A stretch of DNA of 64,000 bases from Pseudomonas sp. SORT22 (GCF_018417635.1 NZ_CP071007.1:1612501-1676500), one strand, 5' to 3'. Shown: positions 44,717 to 55,509, counted from the first letter of the stretch. Notes: generated by a model not told the origin, from the letters alone. Made by a program: numbers and translations.

Positions 44717-46048
44717 TTATTCGTTGCGCGCGCCGATCCGCTGGCCCCAGGCACAGGCGGTGGCGTGCAGGGCCTGTTCGTCCAGGCGGGTCAGGCGCCG
44801 GTCGTCAAGCAGTGGCTTGCCGGCGACCCAGACATGCTTCACGCAGTCCCGGCCGCTGGTGTAGATCAATTGCGACACCGGGTCATACAGCGGTTGCTGG
44901 GCCAGGCCGGAAAGGTCGAACGCGACCAGGTCGGCGGCCTTGCCCACTTCCAGCGAACCGGTGATCGCCTCCAGGCCCAGTGCCCGGGCGCCGTTGAGGG
45001 TGGCCATGCGCAACGCCCGGTGGGCATCCAGGGCGCTGGCCGAGCCGGCCACGGCCTTGGCCAGCAGCGCCGCGGTACGGGTTTCGCCGAGCAGGTCGAG
45101 GTCATTGTTGCTGGCCGCCCCGTCGGTACCGACGGCGACGTTGACGCCGGCCTGCCACAAGCGCTCGACCGGGCAGAAACCGCTGGCCAGCTTGAGGTTG
45201 GACTCCGGGCAGTGCACCACACTGGTGTTGCTTTCTACCAGCAGGGCCAGATCCTCGTCGCTGACCTGAGTCATGTGAACCGCCTGCAGGCGCGGCCCGA
45301 GCAGGCCCAGGCGAGCCAGCCGGGCCAGCGGGCGCTCGCCGCGGGTGTGCAGCGATTGCTCGACCTCCAGGGCGGTTTCATGGATATGCATGTGGATCGG
45401 CGCGTCGAGCTCTTCGGCGATGACGCGGATCTTTTCCAGGTTGGCGTCGCTGACCGTGTACGGCGCGTGCGGGCCCAGGGCCACGGTGATGCGCGGGTGG
45501 TGGCGCAGGTCGCCGAACAGCTCGATGCCCAGCTGCAGGGCTTCTTCGGTGCTGCGCGCACCAGGGATCGGGAAATCCATCAGGGGCACGGCGATTTGCG
45601 CGCGGATGCCGCTGTGGTGCACGCGCTCGCTGGCTACCTTGGGGTAGAAGTACATGTCGCTGAAGCAGGTGATGCCGCCTTTTACCTGCTCGGCGATGGC
45701 AAGGTCGGTGCCGTCGCGGACGAAATCTTCGTCGACCCAGCGCTCTTCGGCCGGCCAGATCTGCTCCTGCAGCCAGGTCATCAACGGCAGGTCGTCGGCC
45801 AGGCCGCGAAACAGGGTCATCGCCGCATGGCCGTGGGCGTTGACCAGCCCCGGGCTGAGCAGGCAGCCCGGCAGCTCGCGGGTTTGCGCCGCGATGAACG
45901 CCTGGGCCTGGCTGCGCGGGCCGATGAACACGATCTGCCCGTCGCGCACGCCCAGGGCATGGTCCTGCAAAACCACCCCGGCAGGCTCGACCGGCACCAG
46001 CCAGGCAGGCAGGAGCAGCAGGTCGAGCGGCAAAGCGGGTTTGGGCAT
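44717..46048 (-). CDS. mtaD: Methylthioadenosine / S-adenosylhomocysteine deaminase (TRZ/ATZ family)
   Basis: A 443-residue amidohydrolase. Metal ligands fit the family: the HGH pair in [10 protein letters not shown] near residue 69-78, [12 protein letters not shown] with a later His, [12 protein letters not shown] and [14 protein letters not shown] with the final Asp. In P. aeruginosa the ortholog deaminates 5'-methylthioadenosine to methylthioinosine, the first step of a methionine salvage route that feeds MtnA after phosphorolysis. It is divergent from mtnA, with about 108 bases between the starts, consistent with a shared pathway. Confidence 0.9.
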   Translation of the reverse strand: MPKPALPLDLLLLPAWLVPVEPAGVVLQDHALGVRDGQIVFIGPRSQAQAFIAAQTRELPGCLLSPGLVNAHGHAAMTLFRGLADDLPLMTWLQEQIWPAEERWVDEDFVRDGTDLAIAEQVKGGITCFSDMYFYPKVASERVHHSGIRAQIAVPLMDFPIPGARSTEEALQLGIELFGDLRHHPRITVALGPHAPYTVSDANLEKIRVIAEELDAPIHMHIHETALEVEQSLHTRGERPLARLARLGLLGPRLQAVHMTQVSDEDLALLVESNTSVVHCPESNLKLASGFCPVERLWQAGVNVAVGTDGAASNNDLDLLGETRTAALLAKAVAGSASALDAHRALRMATLNGARALGLEAITGSLEVGKAADLVAFDLSGLAQQPLYDPVSQLIYTSGRDCVKHVWVAGKPLLDDRRLTRLDEQALHATACAWGQRIGARNE

Positions 46049-46115
46049 GTCAGGTTTCCCTGGGCGATAGAAGGTGAGGGCGAAGTATACCCGAGCGTCC
46101 GCGCCTGGGGCTCGC

Positions 46116-46121
46116 TATAAT
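46116..46121 (+). promoter_or_regulatory. Candidate -10 box for mtnA
   Basis: TATAAT, a perfect sigma-70 -10 consensus, 35 bases before the mtnA start in the mtaD/mtnA divergent gap. The -35 region at optimal spacing is weak. Confidence 0.5.
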
Positions 46122-46156
46122 CGTCCGCTTTTGATGTCCGAATGATGGGGTGAGGC

Positions 46157-47233
46157 ATGCGCGATCGACTAATGGCAGCAGAGAAGGTGAAAGCCATCGA
46201 TTGGCGGGATGGCACCCTCTATCTGCTCGACCAGCGCGCGTTGCCGTCGGCGCAGGTCTGGCTGGCCTGCAAGGACGCCGCCGCAGTGGCCGAGGCTATC
46301 CGCACAATGGTGGTGCGCGGCGCCCCGGCCATTGGCATCAGCGCCGCCTACGGCCTGGCCATGGCGATTGCCCAGCGCCTGGCCGCCGGCGGTGACTGGG
46401 AAATGGCCCTGGAAGAGGATTTCGAGCTGCTGGTGCACGCGCGGCCGACCGCCGCCAACCTGTTCTGGGCCCTGAACCGCATGCGTGAGCGCCTGCTGCG
46501 GCTCAAGGATGGCGATGACGTGCAGGCCGTCATGGCGGCTGAGGCCGTGGCCATTCATGAAAGCGACCGTGAAGCCAACCTGACCATGGCCCAGCTGGGC
46601 GTCGACCTGATCCGCAAGCACCAGGGCAACGAACAGGCCATTCTCACCCATGGCAACACCGGGGCCCTGGCCACCGGCGGCTTCGGTACCGCCCTCGGGG
46701 TGGTGCGCGGCGCTTACCTGGAAGGCATGATCGAGCGCGTCTATGTCGATGAAACCCGCCCGTGGCTGCAGGGCTCGCGCCTGAGCGCCTGGGAGCTGGC
46801 CGGCGAGGGTATCCCGGCTACCATCACTGCCGACTCGGCGGCTGCCCACCTGATGAAAACCAAGGGCATCACCTGGGTGATCGTCGGCGCCGAGCGCATT
46901 ACTGCCAATGGCGATGTGGCGAGCAAGATCGGCACCTACCAGCTGGCGGTCAATGCCATGCACCACGGCGTGCGCTTCATGGTCGTGGCGCCGAGCTCGA
47001 GCATCGACATGAACCTTGAAAGTGGCGACGACATCCTCCTTGAAGAGCGCAGCCCCAGCGAGTTGCTGGAGCTCGGCGGCGAGTCGCTAGGCGCCGACTT
47101 CGAGGCGTTCAATCCGGTCTTTGATGTAACTCCGGCCGACCTGATCGACGTGATCATCACCGAGAAAGGCATCGTCGAGCGCCCGGACACGGTGAAGATG
47201 GCGCAACTGATGTGTCGCAAGCGTTTGCATTGA
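46157..47233 (+). CDS. mtnA: MtnA (methylthioribose-1-phosphate isomerase) homolog with altered catalytic residues
   Basis: A 358-residue MtnA/eIF2B-alpha-like protein, full length. Most family blocks are conserved: [15 protein letters not shown] near 52-66, [14 protein letters not shown] near 135-148, [11 protein letters not shown] near 199-209. However, the segment that in active MtnA reads THCN is THGN here, with Gly166 at the catalytic Cys position. The segment GADRI is GAERI, with Glu246 at the catalytic Asp position. ANKIGT is ASKIGT (Ser256). In B. subtilis MtnA the catalytic pair is Cys160 and Asp240, the same 80-residue spacing. Isomerase activity is therefore doubtful, though the frame is intact. 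Divergent from mtaD and upstream of gyrA, the usual mtnA position. Confidence 0.9.
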   Translation: MRDRLMAAEKVKAIDWRDGTLYLLDQRALPSAQVWLACKDAAAVAEAIRTMVVRGAPAIGISAAYGLAMAIAQRLAAGGDWEMALEEDFELLVHARPTAANLFWALNRMRERLLRLKDGDDVQAVMAAEAVAIHESDREANLTMAQLGVDLIRKHQGNEQAILTHGNTGALATGGFGTALGVVRGAYLEGMIERVYVDETRPWLQGSRLSAWELAGEGIPATITADSAAAHLMKTKGITWVIVGAERITANGDVASKIGTYQLAVNAMHHGVRFMVVAPSSSIDMNLESGDDILLEERSPSELLELGGESLGADFEAFNPVFDVTPADLIDVIITEKGIVERPDTVKMAQLMCRKRLH

Positions 47234-47423
47234 GTCTTTGCCGTCGTCTGCGGCCTGTTGTAGCGGCTAACGGGCGTTATCGACGAGCAGTAGGGTAGTA
47301 GTGCCGCAGGCTACTCCCACCCTCTGGGCGATTGTGGTAACATCCGACGGTTTCCAAGGCCGCCCTGCGGGGCTGTCTTTACTGCGCAGATCCATGGCAT
47401 AACTCGTTGATTTGTCGTAAGTC

Positions 47424-47479
47424 GTTGCAAGGAGTCACTTTGCAGCGGCGAGCTTCGTTCGTCCCATATGGATGTGACG
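47424..47479 (+). ncRNA. gyrA leader RNA (candidate structured 5' UTR)
   Basis: Two consecutive hairpins precede gyrA: GTTGCAA (47424-47430) with TTGCAGC (47440-47446), one G-T wobble, loop containing GGAGTCAC; and CGTCCCAT (47460-47467) with ATGTGACG (47472-47479), one mismatch, loop ATGG. A conserved gyrA RNA motif has been described in Pseudomonas gyrA leaders; this region is in the right place, but the match was not tested against the model. Confidence 0.55.
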
Positions 47480-47511
47480 AGGTTTCACCAGAAAAAGGAA
47501 TCAGGCTTCTC

Positions 47512-50154
47512 ATGGGCGAACTGGCCAAAGAAATCCTCCCGGTCAATATCGAAGACGAGCTGAGACAGTCCTACCTCGACTACGCGATGAGCGTCATTGT
47601 CGGGCGTGCACTGCCCGATGCGCGTGATGGCTTGAAGCCCGTGCATCGCCGCGTTCTGTATGCGATGAGCGAACTGGGTAACGACTGGAACAAACCGTAC
47701 AAGAAATCCGCCCGTGTGGTCGGTGACGTGATCGGTAAGTACCACCCGCATGGTGATACCGCCGTTTACGACACCATCGTACGTATGGCCCAGCCGTTCT
47801 CGCTGCGTTACCTGCTGGTCGACGGCCAGGGTAACTTCGGTTCGGTCGACGGCGACAATGCCGCCGCCATGCGATACACCGAAGTGCGCATGACCAAGCT
47901 GGCCCACGAGCTGCTGGCCGACCTGCATAAAGAGACGGTCGACTGGGTACCCAACTACGACGGTACCGAGCAGATCCCGGCGGTCATGCCGACCAAGATC
48001 CCCAACCTGCTGGTCAACGGTTCCAGCGGTATCGCCGTGGGCATGGCGACCAACATTCCGCCGCACAACCTCGGTGAAGTCATCGACGGTTGCCTGGCGC
48101 TGATCGACAACGCCGACATCACTGTCGACGAACTGATGCAGTTCATCCCCGGCCCGGACTTCCCGACCGCGGCGATCATCAACGGTCGCCAGGGCATCAT
48201 CGAGGCCTATCGCACCGGCCGTGGCCGTATCTACATGCGCGCCCGCTCGATGGTCGAAGACATCGACAAGGTCGGTGGCCGCCAGCAGATCGTCGTCACC
48301 GAGCTGCCGTACCAGCTGAACAAGGCGCGTCTGATCGAGAAGATCGCCGAGCTGGTCAAGGAGAAGAAGCTCGAAGGTATTACCGAGCTGCGCGACGAGT
48401 CCGACAAGGACGGTATGCGTATCGTCATCGAGCTGCGTCGTGGCGAAGTGCCTGAGGTGATCCTCAACAATCTCTACGCCCAGACCCAGCTGCAGAGCGT
48501 CTTCGGCATCAACGTGGTAGCGCTGATCGACGGCCGTCCACGGGTGCTGAACCTCAAGGAGCTGCTCGAGGCCTTCGTTCGCCACCGCCGCGAAGTGGTT
48601 ACCCGCCGTACCGTGTTCGAACTGCGCAAGGCGCGTGAGCGCGGGCACATCCTTGAAGGCCAGGCGGTTGCCCTGTCCAACATCGATCCGGTGATCGCCC
48701 TGATCAAGGCTTCGCCAACGCCTTCCGAGGCCAAGGAAGCGCTGATCAGCACGCCGTGGGAATCCAGTGCCGTGCAGGTCATGGTCGAGCGCGCCGGCGC
48801 CGACTCCTGCCGTCCGGAGAACCTTGATCCGCAGTTCGGTCTGCGCGATGGCAAGTACTTCCTGTCGCCGGAACAGGCCCAGGCCATTCTCGACCTGCGC
48901 CTGCACCGCCTGACCGGCCTGGAGCACGAGAAGCTGCTGGCTGAATACCAGGAGATCCTCAACCAGATCGGCGAGCTGATCCGCATCCTCAACAGCGCCG
49001 AGCGCCTGATGGAAGTGATCCGTGAAGAGCTGGAGCTGATCCGCGCCGAGTACGGCGACGTGCGCCGTACCGAGATCCTCGATGCGCGACTGGACCTGAC
49101 CCTGGGTGACATGATTCCGGAAGAAGACCGGGTCGTGACCATCTCCCATGGCGGCTACGCCAAGACCCAGCCACTGGCCGCCTACCAGGCCCAGCGTCGC
49201 GGTGGTAAAGGCAAGTCGGCTACCGGCGTCAAGGACGAGGACTACATCTCGCACCTGCTGGTCGCCAACAGCCACACCACCCTGCTGCTGTTCTCCAGCA
49301 AGGGCAAGGTGTACTGGCTCAAGACCTATGAAATCCCTGAAGCCTCCCGTGCCGCGCGCGGTCGACCGCTGGTCAACCTGCTGCCGCTGGATGAGGGCGA
49401 GTACATTTCGACCATGCTGCCGGTCGAGGAATACACCGAAGGTCACTTCATCTTCATGGCCACCGCCAACGGCACCGTGAAGAAGACCCCGCTGGAATCC
49501 TTCAGCCGCCAGCGCAGTGTCGGCCTGATCGCCCTGGAGCTGGACGAAGGCGACGTACTGATTTCCGCGGCCATCACCGATGGCGAGCGTGAGGTCATGC
49601 TGTTCTCCGACGCCGGCAAGGTGACCCGCTTCAAGGAGTCCGACGTTCGCGCCATGGGCCGTACTGCCCGCGGTGTACGCGGCATGCGCCTGGCCGAAGG
49701 GCAGAAGCTGATCTCCATGATCATCCCGGAAGAAGGCAGCCAGATCCTCACTGCCTCCGAGCGCGGCTACGGCAAACGTACTGCCATTAGCGAGTTCCCG
49801 GAGTACAAGCGTGGCGGTCAGGGCGTAATCGCCATGGTCAGCAACGAGCGTAACGGCCGTCTGGTCGGGGCTGTGCAGGTGCTCGACGGCGAAGAAATCA
49901 TGCTGATTTCCGACCAGGGCACCCTGGTCCGTACCCGTGTCGGTGAAGTCTCCAGCCTGGGCCGTAATACCCAGGGTGTGACCCTCATCAAACTGGCCAG
50001 CGACGAGACCCTGGTGGGTCTGGAACGGGTCCAGGAGCCATCCGAAGAGGAAGGTGACGAGGACTTCGACGCCGACGTGGATGGCACCGAAGTGGACGCC
50101 GATGCGGCGCCACAGGCCGATGCCGCTGCCGACGAAGAGGCACAGCCGGAATAA
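47512..50154 (+). CDS. gyrA: DNA gyrase subunit A
   Basis: An 880-residue GyrA, starting [20 protein letters not shown]. The breakage-reunion domain carries the catalytic Tyr122 ([11 protein letters not shown]), and the quinolone-resistance region has the sensitive wild-type residues Thr83 and Asp87 ([11 protein letters not shown]). The C-terminal DNA-wrapping domain includes the GyrA box QRRGGKG near 563-569. The tail is very acidic ([18 protein letters not shown]), as in other Pseudomonas. ATG 47512 is the homology-supported start; the preceding frame is the structured leader. Confidence 0.97.
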   Translation: MGELAKEILPVNIEDELRQSYLDYAMSVIVGRALPDARDGLKPVHRRVLYAMSELGNDWNKPYKKSARVVGDVIGKYHPHGDTAVYDTIVRMAQPFSLRYLLVDGQGNFGSVDGDNAAAMRYTEVRMTKLAHELLADLHKETVDWVPNYDGTEQIPAVMPTKIPNLLVNGSSGIAVGMATNIPPHNLGEVIDGCLALIDNADITVDELMQFIPGPDFPTAAIINGRQGIIEAYRTGRGRIYMRARSMVEDIDKVGGRQQIVVTELPYQLNKARLIEKIAELVKEKKLEGITELRDESDKDGMRIVIELRRGEVPEVILNNLYAQTQLQSVFGINVVALIDGRPRVLNLKELLEAFVRHRREVVTRRTVFELRKARERGHILEGQAVALSNIDPVIALIKASPTPSEAKEALISTPWESSAVQVMVERAGADSCRPENLDPQFGLRDGKYFLSPEQAQAILDLRLHRLTGLEHEKLLAEYQEILNQIGELIRILNSAERLMEVIREELELIRAEYGDVRRTEILDARLDLTLGDMIPEEDRVVTISHGGYAKTQPLAAYQAQRRGGKGKSATGVKDEDYISHLLVANSHTTLLLFSSKGKVYWLKTYEIPEASRAARGRPLVNLLPLDEGEYISTMLPVEEYTEGHFIFMATANGTVKKTPLESFSRQRSVGLIALELDEGDVLISAAITDGEREVMLFSDAGKVTRFKESDVRAMGRTARGVRGMRLAEGQKLISMIIPEEGSQILTASERGYGKRTAISEFPEYKRGGQGVIAMVSNERNGRLVGAVQVLDGEEIMLISDQGTLVRTRVGEVSSLGRNTQGVTLIKLASDETLVGLERVQEPSEEEGDEDFDADVDGTEVDADAAPQADAAADEEAQPE

Positions 50155-50193
50155 CCTATTAGTAGCGCAATCCTGGTGGGGGAGGTCGCGGCA

Positions 50194-50217
50194 GTCGGGC
50201 ACGGCTCGCTGCCCGAC
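50194..50217 (+). other. Hairpin between gyrA and serC
   Basis: GTCGGGCA and TGCCCGAC form a perfect 8-bp stem with an 8-base loop, 40 bases after the gyrA stop codon. No T-run follows, so it could be a weak terminator, an attenuator or an RNA processing site in a gyrA-serC read-through transcript. Confidence 0.55.
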
Positions 50218-50255
50218 CGGCTCCTGCGGACATCAAGAGCAGAGCGAGAGTGGAT

Positions 50256-51341
50256 GTGAGCAAACGAGCCTTTAACTTCTGCGCAGGCCCTGCTGCGCTC
50301 CCTGACGCTGTACTGCAGCGCGCCCAGGCTGAAATGCTGAACTGGCGTGGCAAAGGCCTGTCGGTGATGGAGATGAGTCACCGTAGCGACGACTACGTGG
50401 CCATTGCCGAGAAGGCCGAGCAGGATCTGCGCGACCTGATGTCCATTCCTTCCAATTACAAGGTGCTGTTCCTGCAGGGCGGTGCGAGCCAGCAGTTCGC
50501 CGAGATTCCGCTCAACCTGCTGCCTGAAGACGGCACCGCCGACTATATCGAAACCGGTATCTGGTCGAAAAAAGCCATCGAAGAAGCCCGCCGCTACGGC
50601 AACATCAACGTTGCTTCCAGCGCCAAGGCCTACGACTACCTGGCTATCCCGGGCCAGAACGAATGGAACCTGAGCGACAACGCCGCCTACGTGCACTACG
50701 CCTCGAACGAGACCATCGGTGGTCTGGAGTTCGACTGGGTGCCGCAGACCGGTGACGTGCCGTTGGTGGTCGACATGTCTTCGGACATTCTCTCGCGTCC
50801 GATCGACGTCTCCAACTTCGGCCTGATCTACGCTGGCGCCCAGAAGAACATCGGCCCGAGCGGCCTGGTGGTGGTGATTGTCCGTGAAGACCTGCTCGGC
50901 CGCGCCCGCAGCAGTTGCCCGACCATGCTCGACTATAAGGTCGCGGCCGACAACGGCTCGATGTACAACACCCCGGCAACCTATTCCTGGTACCTGTCGG
51001 GGCTGGTCTTCGAGTGGCTGAAAGAGCAGGGCGGCGTCGAGGCCATGGAGCAGCGCAACCGGGCCAAGAAAGACCGCCTGTACGGCTTCATCGACAACAG
51101 CGACTTCTACACCAACCCGATCAGCGTCAACGCCCGTTCGTGGATGAACGTGCCGTTCCGCCTGGCCGACGAGCGCCTGGACAAGGCTTTCCTCGCCGGT
51201 GCCGACGCCCGTGGCCTGCTCAACCTCAAGGGGCACCGTTCGGTCGGCGGCATGCGTGCCTCGATCTACAACGCCCTGGGCCTGGACGCGGTCGAAGCGC
51301 TGGTTGGCTACATGGCTGAATTCGAGAAGGAGCACGGCTGA
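50256..51341 (+). CDS. serC: Phosphoserine aminotransferase
   Basis: A 361-residue class V PLP aminotransferase converting 3-phosphohydroxypyruvate to phosphoserine (and acting in pyridoxal phosphate synthesis). N-terminus SKRAFNFCAGPAALP and the PLP-lysine motif YAGAQKNIGPSG near 192-203 are intact. GTG at 50256 gives the standard 361-residue protein; the GTG at 50250 would add two residues. Its stop codon overlaps the pheA start (TGATG), the first junction of a compact serC-pheA-tyrA/aroA-cmk run. Confidence 0.96.
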   Translation: MSKRAFNFCAGPAALPDAVLQRAQAEMLNWRGKGLSVMEMSHRSDDYVAIAEKAEQDLRDLMSIPSNYKVLFLQGGASQQFAEIPLNLLPEDGTADYIETGIWSKKAIEEARRYGNINVASSAKAYDYLAIPGQNEWNLSDNAAYVHYASNETIGGLEFDWVPQTGDVPLVVDMSSDILSRPIDVSNFGLIYAGAQKNIGPSGLVVVIVREDLLGRARSSCPTMLDYKVAADNGSMYNTPATYSWYLSGLVFEWLKEQGGVEAMEQRNRAKKDRLYGFIDNSDFYTNPISVNARSWMNVPFRLADERLDKAFLAGADARGLLNLKGHRSVGGMRASIYNALGLDAVEALVGYMAEFEKEHG

Positions 51342-52435
51342 TGTCGGAGCAGGAACTCAAGGCGCTGCGGGTGCGCATTGACAGCCTCGACGAGAAGATC
51401 CTCGAGCTGATCAGTGACCGTGCTCGCTGCGCGCAGGAAGTGGCGCGGGTCAAAACCGCGACCCTGGCCGAAGGCGAGACGCCGGTGTTCTACCGTCCCG
51501 AGCGCGAGGCGCAGGTGCTCAAGCGCGTCATGCAGCGCAACCAGGGGCCACTGGGCAACGAAGAGATGGCGCGGTTGTTCCGCGAAATCATGTCTTCGTG
51601 CCTGGCCCTGGAGCAACCGCTGAAGGTCGCCTACCTCGGCCCTGAGGGGACCTTCACCCAGGCCGCGGCGATGAAGCATTTCGGCCATGCGGTGATCAGC
51701 AAGCCGATGGCAGCCATCGACGAAGTGTTCCGCGAAGTGGCGGCCGGCGCCGTCAACTTCGGCGTGGTGCCGGTGGAGAACTCCACCGAGGGTGCGGTCA
51801 ATCACACCCTCGACAGCTTCCTCGAGCACGACATGGTGATCTGCGGCGAAGTCGAGCTGCGTATTCACCACCACCTGCTGGTGGGTGAGAACACCAAGAC
51901 CGACAGCATCAGCCGCATCTACTCCCACGCCCAGTCGCTGGCCCAGTGCCGCAAGTGGCTGGATGCCCATTACCCGAATGTCGAGCGCGTGGCGGTGTCG
52001 AGCAACGCCGAAGCGGCCAAGCGGGTCAAGGGTGAGTGGAACTCGGCGGCCATTGCCGGCGACATGGCGGCTGGCCTGTACGGCCTTACGCGCCTGGCCG
52101 AGAAGATCGAAGACCGTCCGGACAACTCCACGCGCTTTCTGATGATTGGTAACCAGGAAGTGCCGCCGACCGGCGACGACAAGACCTCGATCATCGTCTC
52201 CATGAGCAACAAGCCGGGTGCCTTGCACGAGCTGTTGGTGCCGTTCCACGAGAATGGTATTGACCTCACTCGTATCGAGACCCGTCCGTCGCGCAGCGGC
52301 AAATGGACCTACGTGTTCTTCATCGATTTCGTCGGCCACCACCGCGATCCGCTGATCAAGGCCGTGCTCGAGCAGATCAGTCAGGAAGCCGTGGCCCTGA
52401 AGGTGCTGGGTTCCTACCCTAAAGCGGTACTCTGA
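51341..52435 (+). CDS. pheA: Bifunctional chorismate mutase / prephenate dehydratase (P-protein)
   Basis: A 364-residue PheA. An AroQ chorismate mutase domain (1-90, RVRIDSLDEKILELISDRAR) is followed by the prephenate dehydratase domain (VAYLGPEGTFTQAAAMKHFG near 95; catalytic NSTRFLMIG near 262) and a C-terminal ACT domain for phenylalanine feedback (KPGALHELL, then LTRIETRPSRSGKWTY near 305). It makes phenylpyruvate from chorismate. Start overlaps the serC stop by one base. Confidence 0.96.
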   Translation: MSEQELKALRVRIDSLDEKILELISDRARCAQEVARVKTATLAEGETPVFYRPEREAQVLKRVMQRNQGPLGNEEMARLFREIMSSCLALEQPLKVAYLGPEGTFTQAAAMKHFGHAVISKPMAAIDEVFREVAAGAVNFGVVPVENSTEGAVNHTLDSFLEHDMVICGEVELRIHHHLLVGENTKTDSISRIYSHAQSLAQCRKWLDAHYPNVERVAVSSNAEAAKRVKGEWNSAAIAGDMAAGLYGLTRLAEKIEDRPDNSTRFLMIGNQEVPPTGDDKTSIIVSMSNKPGALHELLVPFHENGIDLTRIETRPSRSGKWTYVFFIDFVGHHRDPLIKAVLEQISQEAVALKVLGSYPKAVL

Positions 52436-52478
52436 GGTATGAATGGCGTGCATGCAGTTTTGAACAGGGTCCAGCTCC

Positions 52479-54719
52479 GTGGTTGAAGTCGTGGTAAACA
52501 AGCCTGGGCCGATCATCGGCCGGCTGGTGGTGGTCGGGTTGGGCCTGATTGGCGGGTCCTTCGCCAAGGGCTTGCGTGAAAGCGGTCTGTGCCGCGAAGT
52601 GGTCGGTGTCGACCTCGATCCGCAGTCGCGCAAGCTGGCGGTGGAGCTGGGCGTGGTCGACCGCTGCGAAGAAGACCTCGCTGCCGCCTGCGTCGGCGCT
52701 GATGTCATTCAGCTGGCCGTGCCGATCCTGGCCATGGAAAAGCTCCTCGCGCGCCTGGCTCAACTGGATCTCGGCCAGGCGGTGCTGACCGACGTCGGCA
52801 GTGCCAAGGGTAATGTCGTGCGCGCCGCCCGCGAGGCCCTCGGTGCGCGATTGCCGCGTTTTGTACCCGGGCATCCGATTGCCGGCTCCGAGCAGAGCGG
52901 GGTGGAGGCTTCCAATGCTTCGCTGTTCCGCCGCCACAAAGTCATTCTCACGCCGCTGGCTGAAACCGAGCCGGCCGCGCTGGCGCTGGTCGATCAGCTC
53001 TGGCGTGCGCTTGAGGCCGATGTCGAGCACTTGCAGGTCGAGCGTCACGACGAAGTCCTGGCCGCGACCAGCCACTTGCCGCACCTGCTGGCCTTCGGCC
53101 TGGTCGATTCCCTGGCCAAGCGCAATGAAAACCTCGATATCTTCCGTTACGCTGCCGGAGGTTTCCGCGATTTCACGAGAATCGCCGGAAGCGACCCGGT
53201 CATGTGGCACGACATCTTTCTCGCCAATCGCGAGGCTGTCCTGCGCACGCTGGATACATTTCGCAGCGACCTCGACGCCTTGCGCGACGCGGTCGATGCA
53301 GGGGATGGGCATCAACTGCTGGGCGTCTTCACGCGCGCCCGTGTTGCCCGCGAGCATTTCAGTAAAATCCTGGCCCGCCGGGCCTATGTGGACGCTATGA
53401 ACTCCAACGACCTGATTTTCCTGGCAAATCCTGGTGGCCGCGTGTCTGGCCGTATTCGTGTACCAGGTGACAAATCGATTTCCCATCGCTCGATCATGCT
53501 CGGCTCCCTGGCCGAAGGCACCACCGAAGTGGAAGGTTTCCTCGAGGGCGAAGACGCCCTGGCAACCTTGCAGGCCTTCCGCGACATGGGTGTGGTCATT
53601 GAAGGCCCGCACCATGGCCGTGTGACTATCCATGGTGTCGGCCTCAATGGCCTGAAGCCGCCACCGGGCCCGATCTACCTGGGTAACTCCGGTACCTCCA
53701 TGCGTCTGCTCTCCGGCCTGCTGGCGGCGCAGCCGTTCGACACCGTGCTGACCGGCGATGCCTCGCTGTCCAAGCGGCCGATGAATCGCGTGGCCAACCC
53801 GCTGCGGGAAATGGGCGCGGTGATCGAAACTGCCGCCGAAGGTCGTCCGCCGATGACCATCCGTGGTGGCCACACCCTCAAGGCCCTGACCTACACGCTG
53901 CCGATGGCCAGTGCCCAGGTCAAATCCTGCCTGCTGCTGGCCGGCCTGTACGCCCAAGGCAAGACCACGGTTACCGAGCCTGCGCCAACCCGCGACCACA
54001 CCGAGCGCATGCTCCGTGGCTTTGGCTACAGCGTTGACGTTGAGGGTCCTACGGCTTCGCTGGAATCTGGCGGCAAGCTGACGGCAACTCATATCGAAGT
54101 GCCGGCGGATATTTCCTCGGCGGCGTTCTTCCTGGTGGCTGCATCGATTGCCGAAGGCTCTGAACTGCTGCTCGAGCACGTCGGCATCAACCCGACCCGT
54201 ACCGGCGTCATCGATATCCTGCGCCTGATGGGCGGCGACATCACCCTGGAAAACCAGCGTGAAGTCGGCGGTGAGCCGGTGGCTGACCTGCGCGTACGCG
54301 GGGCTAAACTCAAAGGTATCGAGATCCCCGAGCACCTGGTACCGCTGGCCATCGACGAGTTCCCGGTGCTGTTCGTCGCCGCGGCCTGCGCCCAAGGCCG
54401 TACCGTGCTGCGCGGTGCCGAAGAGCTGCGGGTCAAGGAATCCGATCGCATCCAGGTCATGGCCGACGGCCTGCTGGCCCTGGGCGTAAAGTGCGAGCCA
54501 ACCCCGGACGGCATTATCATCGACGGCGGCGTGATCGGCGGCGGCGAAGTGCACGGTCATGGCGACCATCGCATCTCCATGGCCTTCAGTGTGGCCTCGT
54601 TGCGCGCCACCGCGCCGATCCGCATCCATGATTGTGCCAACGTCGCGACCTCGTTCCCGAACTTCCTCGCCCTGTGCGCCGAAGTCGGCATCCGTGTGGC
54701 AGAAGAGGGCAAGTCGTGA
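52479..54719 (+). CDS. tyrA-aroA: Fused prephenate dehydrogenase / EPSP synthase
   Basis: A 746-residue fusion. Residues 1-300 form a TyrA-type dehydrogenase (Rossmann loop [15 protein letters not shown] near 14-28; [19 protein letters not shown] near 128). From about residue 310 the protein is a complete AroA ([21 protein letters not shown] near 324-344; [24 protein letters not shown] near 650). It therefore catalyses prephenate oxidation for tyrosine and the sixth shikimate step. The fusion is characteristic of Pseudomonas. Start is GTG; another GTG at 52491 is possible. Its TGA overlaps the cmk GTG. Confidence 0.94.
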   Translation: MVEVVVNKPGPIIGRLVVVGLGLIGGSFAKGLRESGLCREVVGVDLDPQSRKLAVELGVVDRCEEDLAAACVGADVIQLAVPILAMEKLLARLAQLDLGQAVLTDVGSAKGNVVRAAREALGARLPRFVPGHPIAGSEQSGVEASNASLFRRHKVILTPLAETEPAALALVDQLWRALEADVEHLQVERHDEVLAATSHLPHLLAFGLVDSLAKRNENLDIFRYAAGGFRDFTRIAGSDPVMWHDIFLANREAVLRTLDTFRSDLDALRDAVDAGDGHQLLGVFTRARVAREHFSKILARRAYVDAMNSNDLIFLANPGGRVSGRIRVPGDKSISHRSIMLGSLAEGTTEVEGFLEGEDALATLQAFRDMGVVIEGPHHGRVTIHGVGLNGLKPPPGPIYLGNSGTSMRLLSGLLAAQPFDTVLTGDASLSKRPMNRVANPLREMGAVIETAAEGRPPMTIRGGHTLKALTYTLPMASAQVKSCLLLAGLYAQGKTTVTEPAPTRDHTERMLRGFGYSVDVEGPTASLESGGKLTATHIEVPADISSAAFFLVAASIAEGSELLLEHVGINPTRTGVIDILRLMGGDITLENQREVGGEPVADLRVRGAKLKGIEIPEHLVPLAIDEFPVLFVAAACAQGRTVLRGAEELRVKESDRIQVMADGLLALGVKCEPTPDGIIIDGGVIGGGEVHGHGDHRISMAFSVASLRATAPIRIHDCANVATSFPNFLALCAEVGIRVAEEGKS

Positions 54720-55402
54720 ATTCCAACGCACCGGTCATCACCATTGACGGGCCAAGCGGCTCGGGCAAGGGCACCGTCGCCGGCCTGCTGGCCCGCGAGC
54801 TGGGCTGGAAGCTGCTGGATTCCGGCGCGCTGTACCGCTTGCTGGCCTTCAACGCCAACAACCACGGTGTCGACCTGACCAACGAAGAATTGCTCAAGGC
54901 CCTGGCCGCACATCTGGATGTGCAGTTCATCGCCGCCGAGCCGGGCAAGCTGCAGCAGATCATTCTCGAAGGTGAGGATGTCAGCAATGTCATCCGTACC
55001 GAAACCGTGGGTGCCGGTGCTTCCATGGTCGCCTCGCTGCCGGCGGTGCGTGAAGCCTTGCTGCAGCGCCAGCGGGCGTTCCAGGAAGCGCCGGGGCTGA
55101 TTGCCGACGGCCGCGACATGGGCACCGTGGTGTTCCCGAATGCGCCTCTGAAGGTTTTTCTGACCGCCAGCGCCGAGGAGCGTGCCCGCCGTCGTTACTT
55201 GCAGTTGAAGGGCAAGGGCGAAGATGTTAGTCTGTCGAGTCTGCTAGATGAGATTCGTGCGCGCGATGAGCGCGACACCCAGCGCGCAGTGGCCCCGCTC
55301 AAGCCGGCGGCCGATGCGATCCAGCTGGATTCCACGGAGTTGTCCATCGAGCAGGTGTTGCAACGCATCAAGAGCGAGATCGCCCTGCGCGATATCGCCT
55401 GA
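54716..55402 (+). CDS. cmk: Cytidylate kinase
   Basis: A 228-residue CMP/dCMP kinase with P-loop [15 protein letters not shown] near 8-22, LLDSGALYR near 33-41 and [18 protein letters not shown] near 130-147. The GTG start (54716) overlaps the tyrA-aroA stop codon in a GTGA junction. In gammaproteobacteria cmk is typically next to rpsA, as here. Confidence 0.95.
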   Translation: MNSNAPVITIDGPSGSGKGTVAGLLARELGWKLLDSGALYRLLAFNANNHGVDLTNEELLKALAAHLDVQFIAAEPGKLQQIILEGEDVSNVIRTETVGAGASMVASLPAVREALLQRQRAFQEAPGLIADGRDMGTVVFPNAPLKVFLTASAEERARRRYLQLKGKGEDVSLSSLLDEIRARDERDTQRAVAPLKPAADAIQLDSTELSIEQVLQRIKSEIALRDIA

Positions 55403-55467
55403 TGACCAGGAGAGCAGGCAGGGGCACCAGTCAACGTCCTGTCGGCTTTCCTTTATATGAACGAAAC

Positions 55468-55509
55468 CCACATTGTCTGGAATGTGGCTGATGGGCGTAT
55501 GTCCCGCCC
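55468..55509 (+). promoter_or_regulatory. rpsA leader with two stem-loops
   Basis: CCACATT - gtctgg - AATGTGG (55468-55487) and GGGCG - tatgtcc - CGCCC (55493-55509) lie back to back, 18 bases before the rpsA ATG. In E. coli S1 represses its own translation through stem-loops in the rpsA leader; this arrangement fits such autoregulation. Confidence 0.55.

Noticed and set aside
46157..47233. Calling mtnA a pseudogene
   Set aside because: The frame is full-length without stop or shift and most positions are conserved; only active-site residues differ, so it is kept as a coding gene with doubtful activity.
47485..50202. Minus-strand open frame of 905 codons opposite gyrA
   Set aside because: gyrA is certain on the plus strand and the antisense translation has no recognisable domain or start signal.
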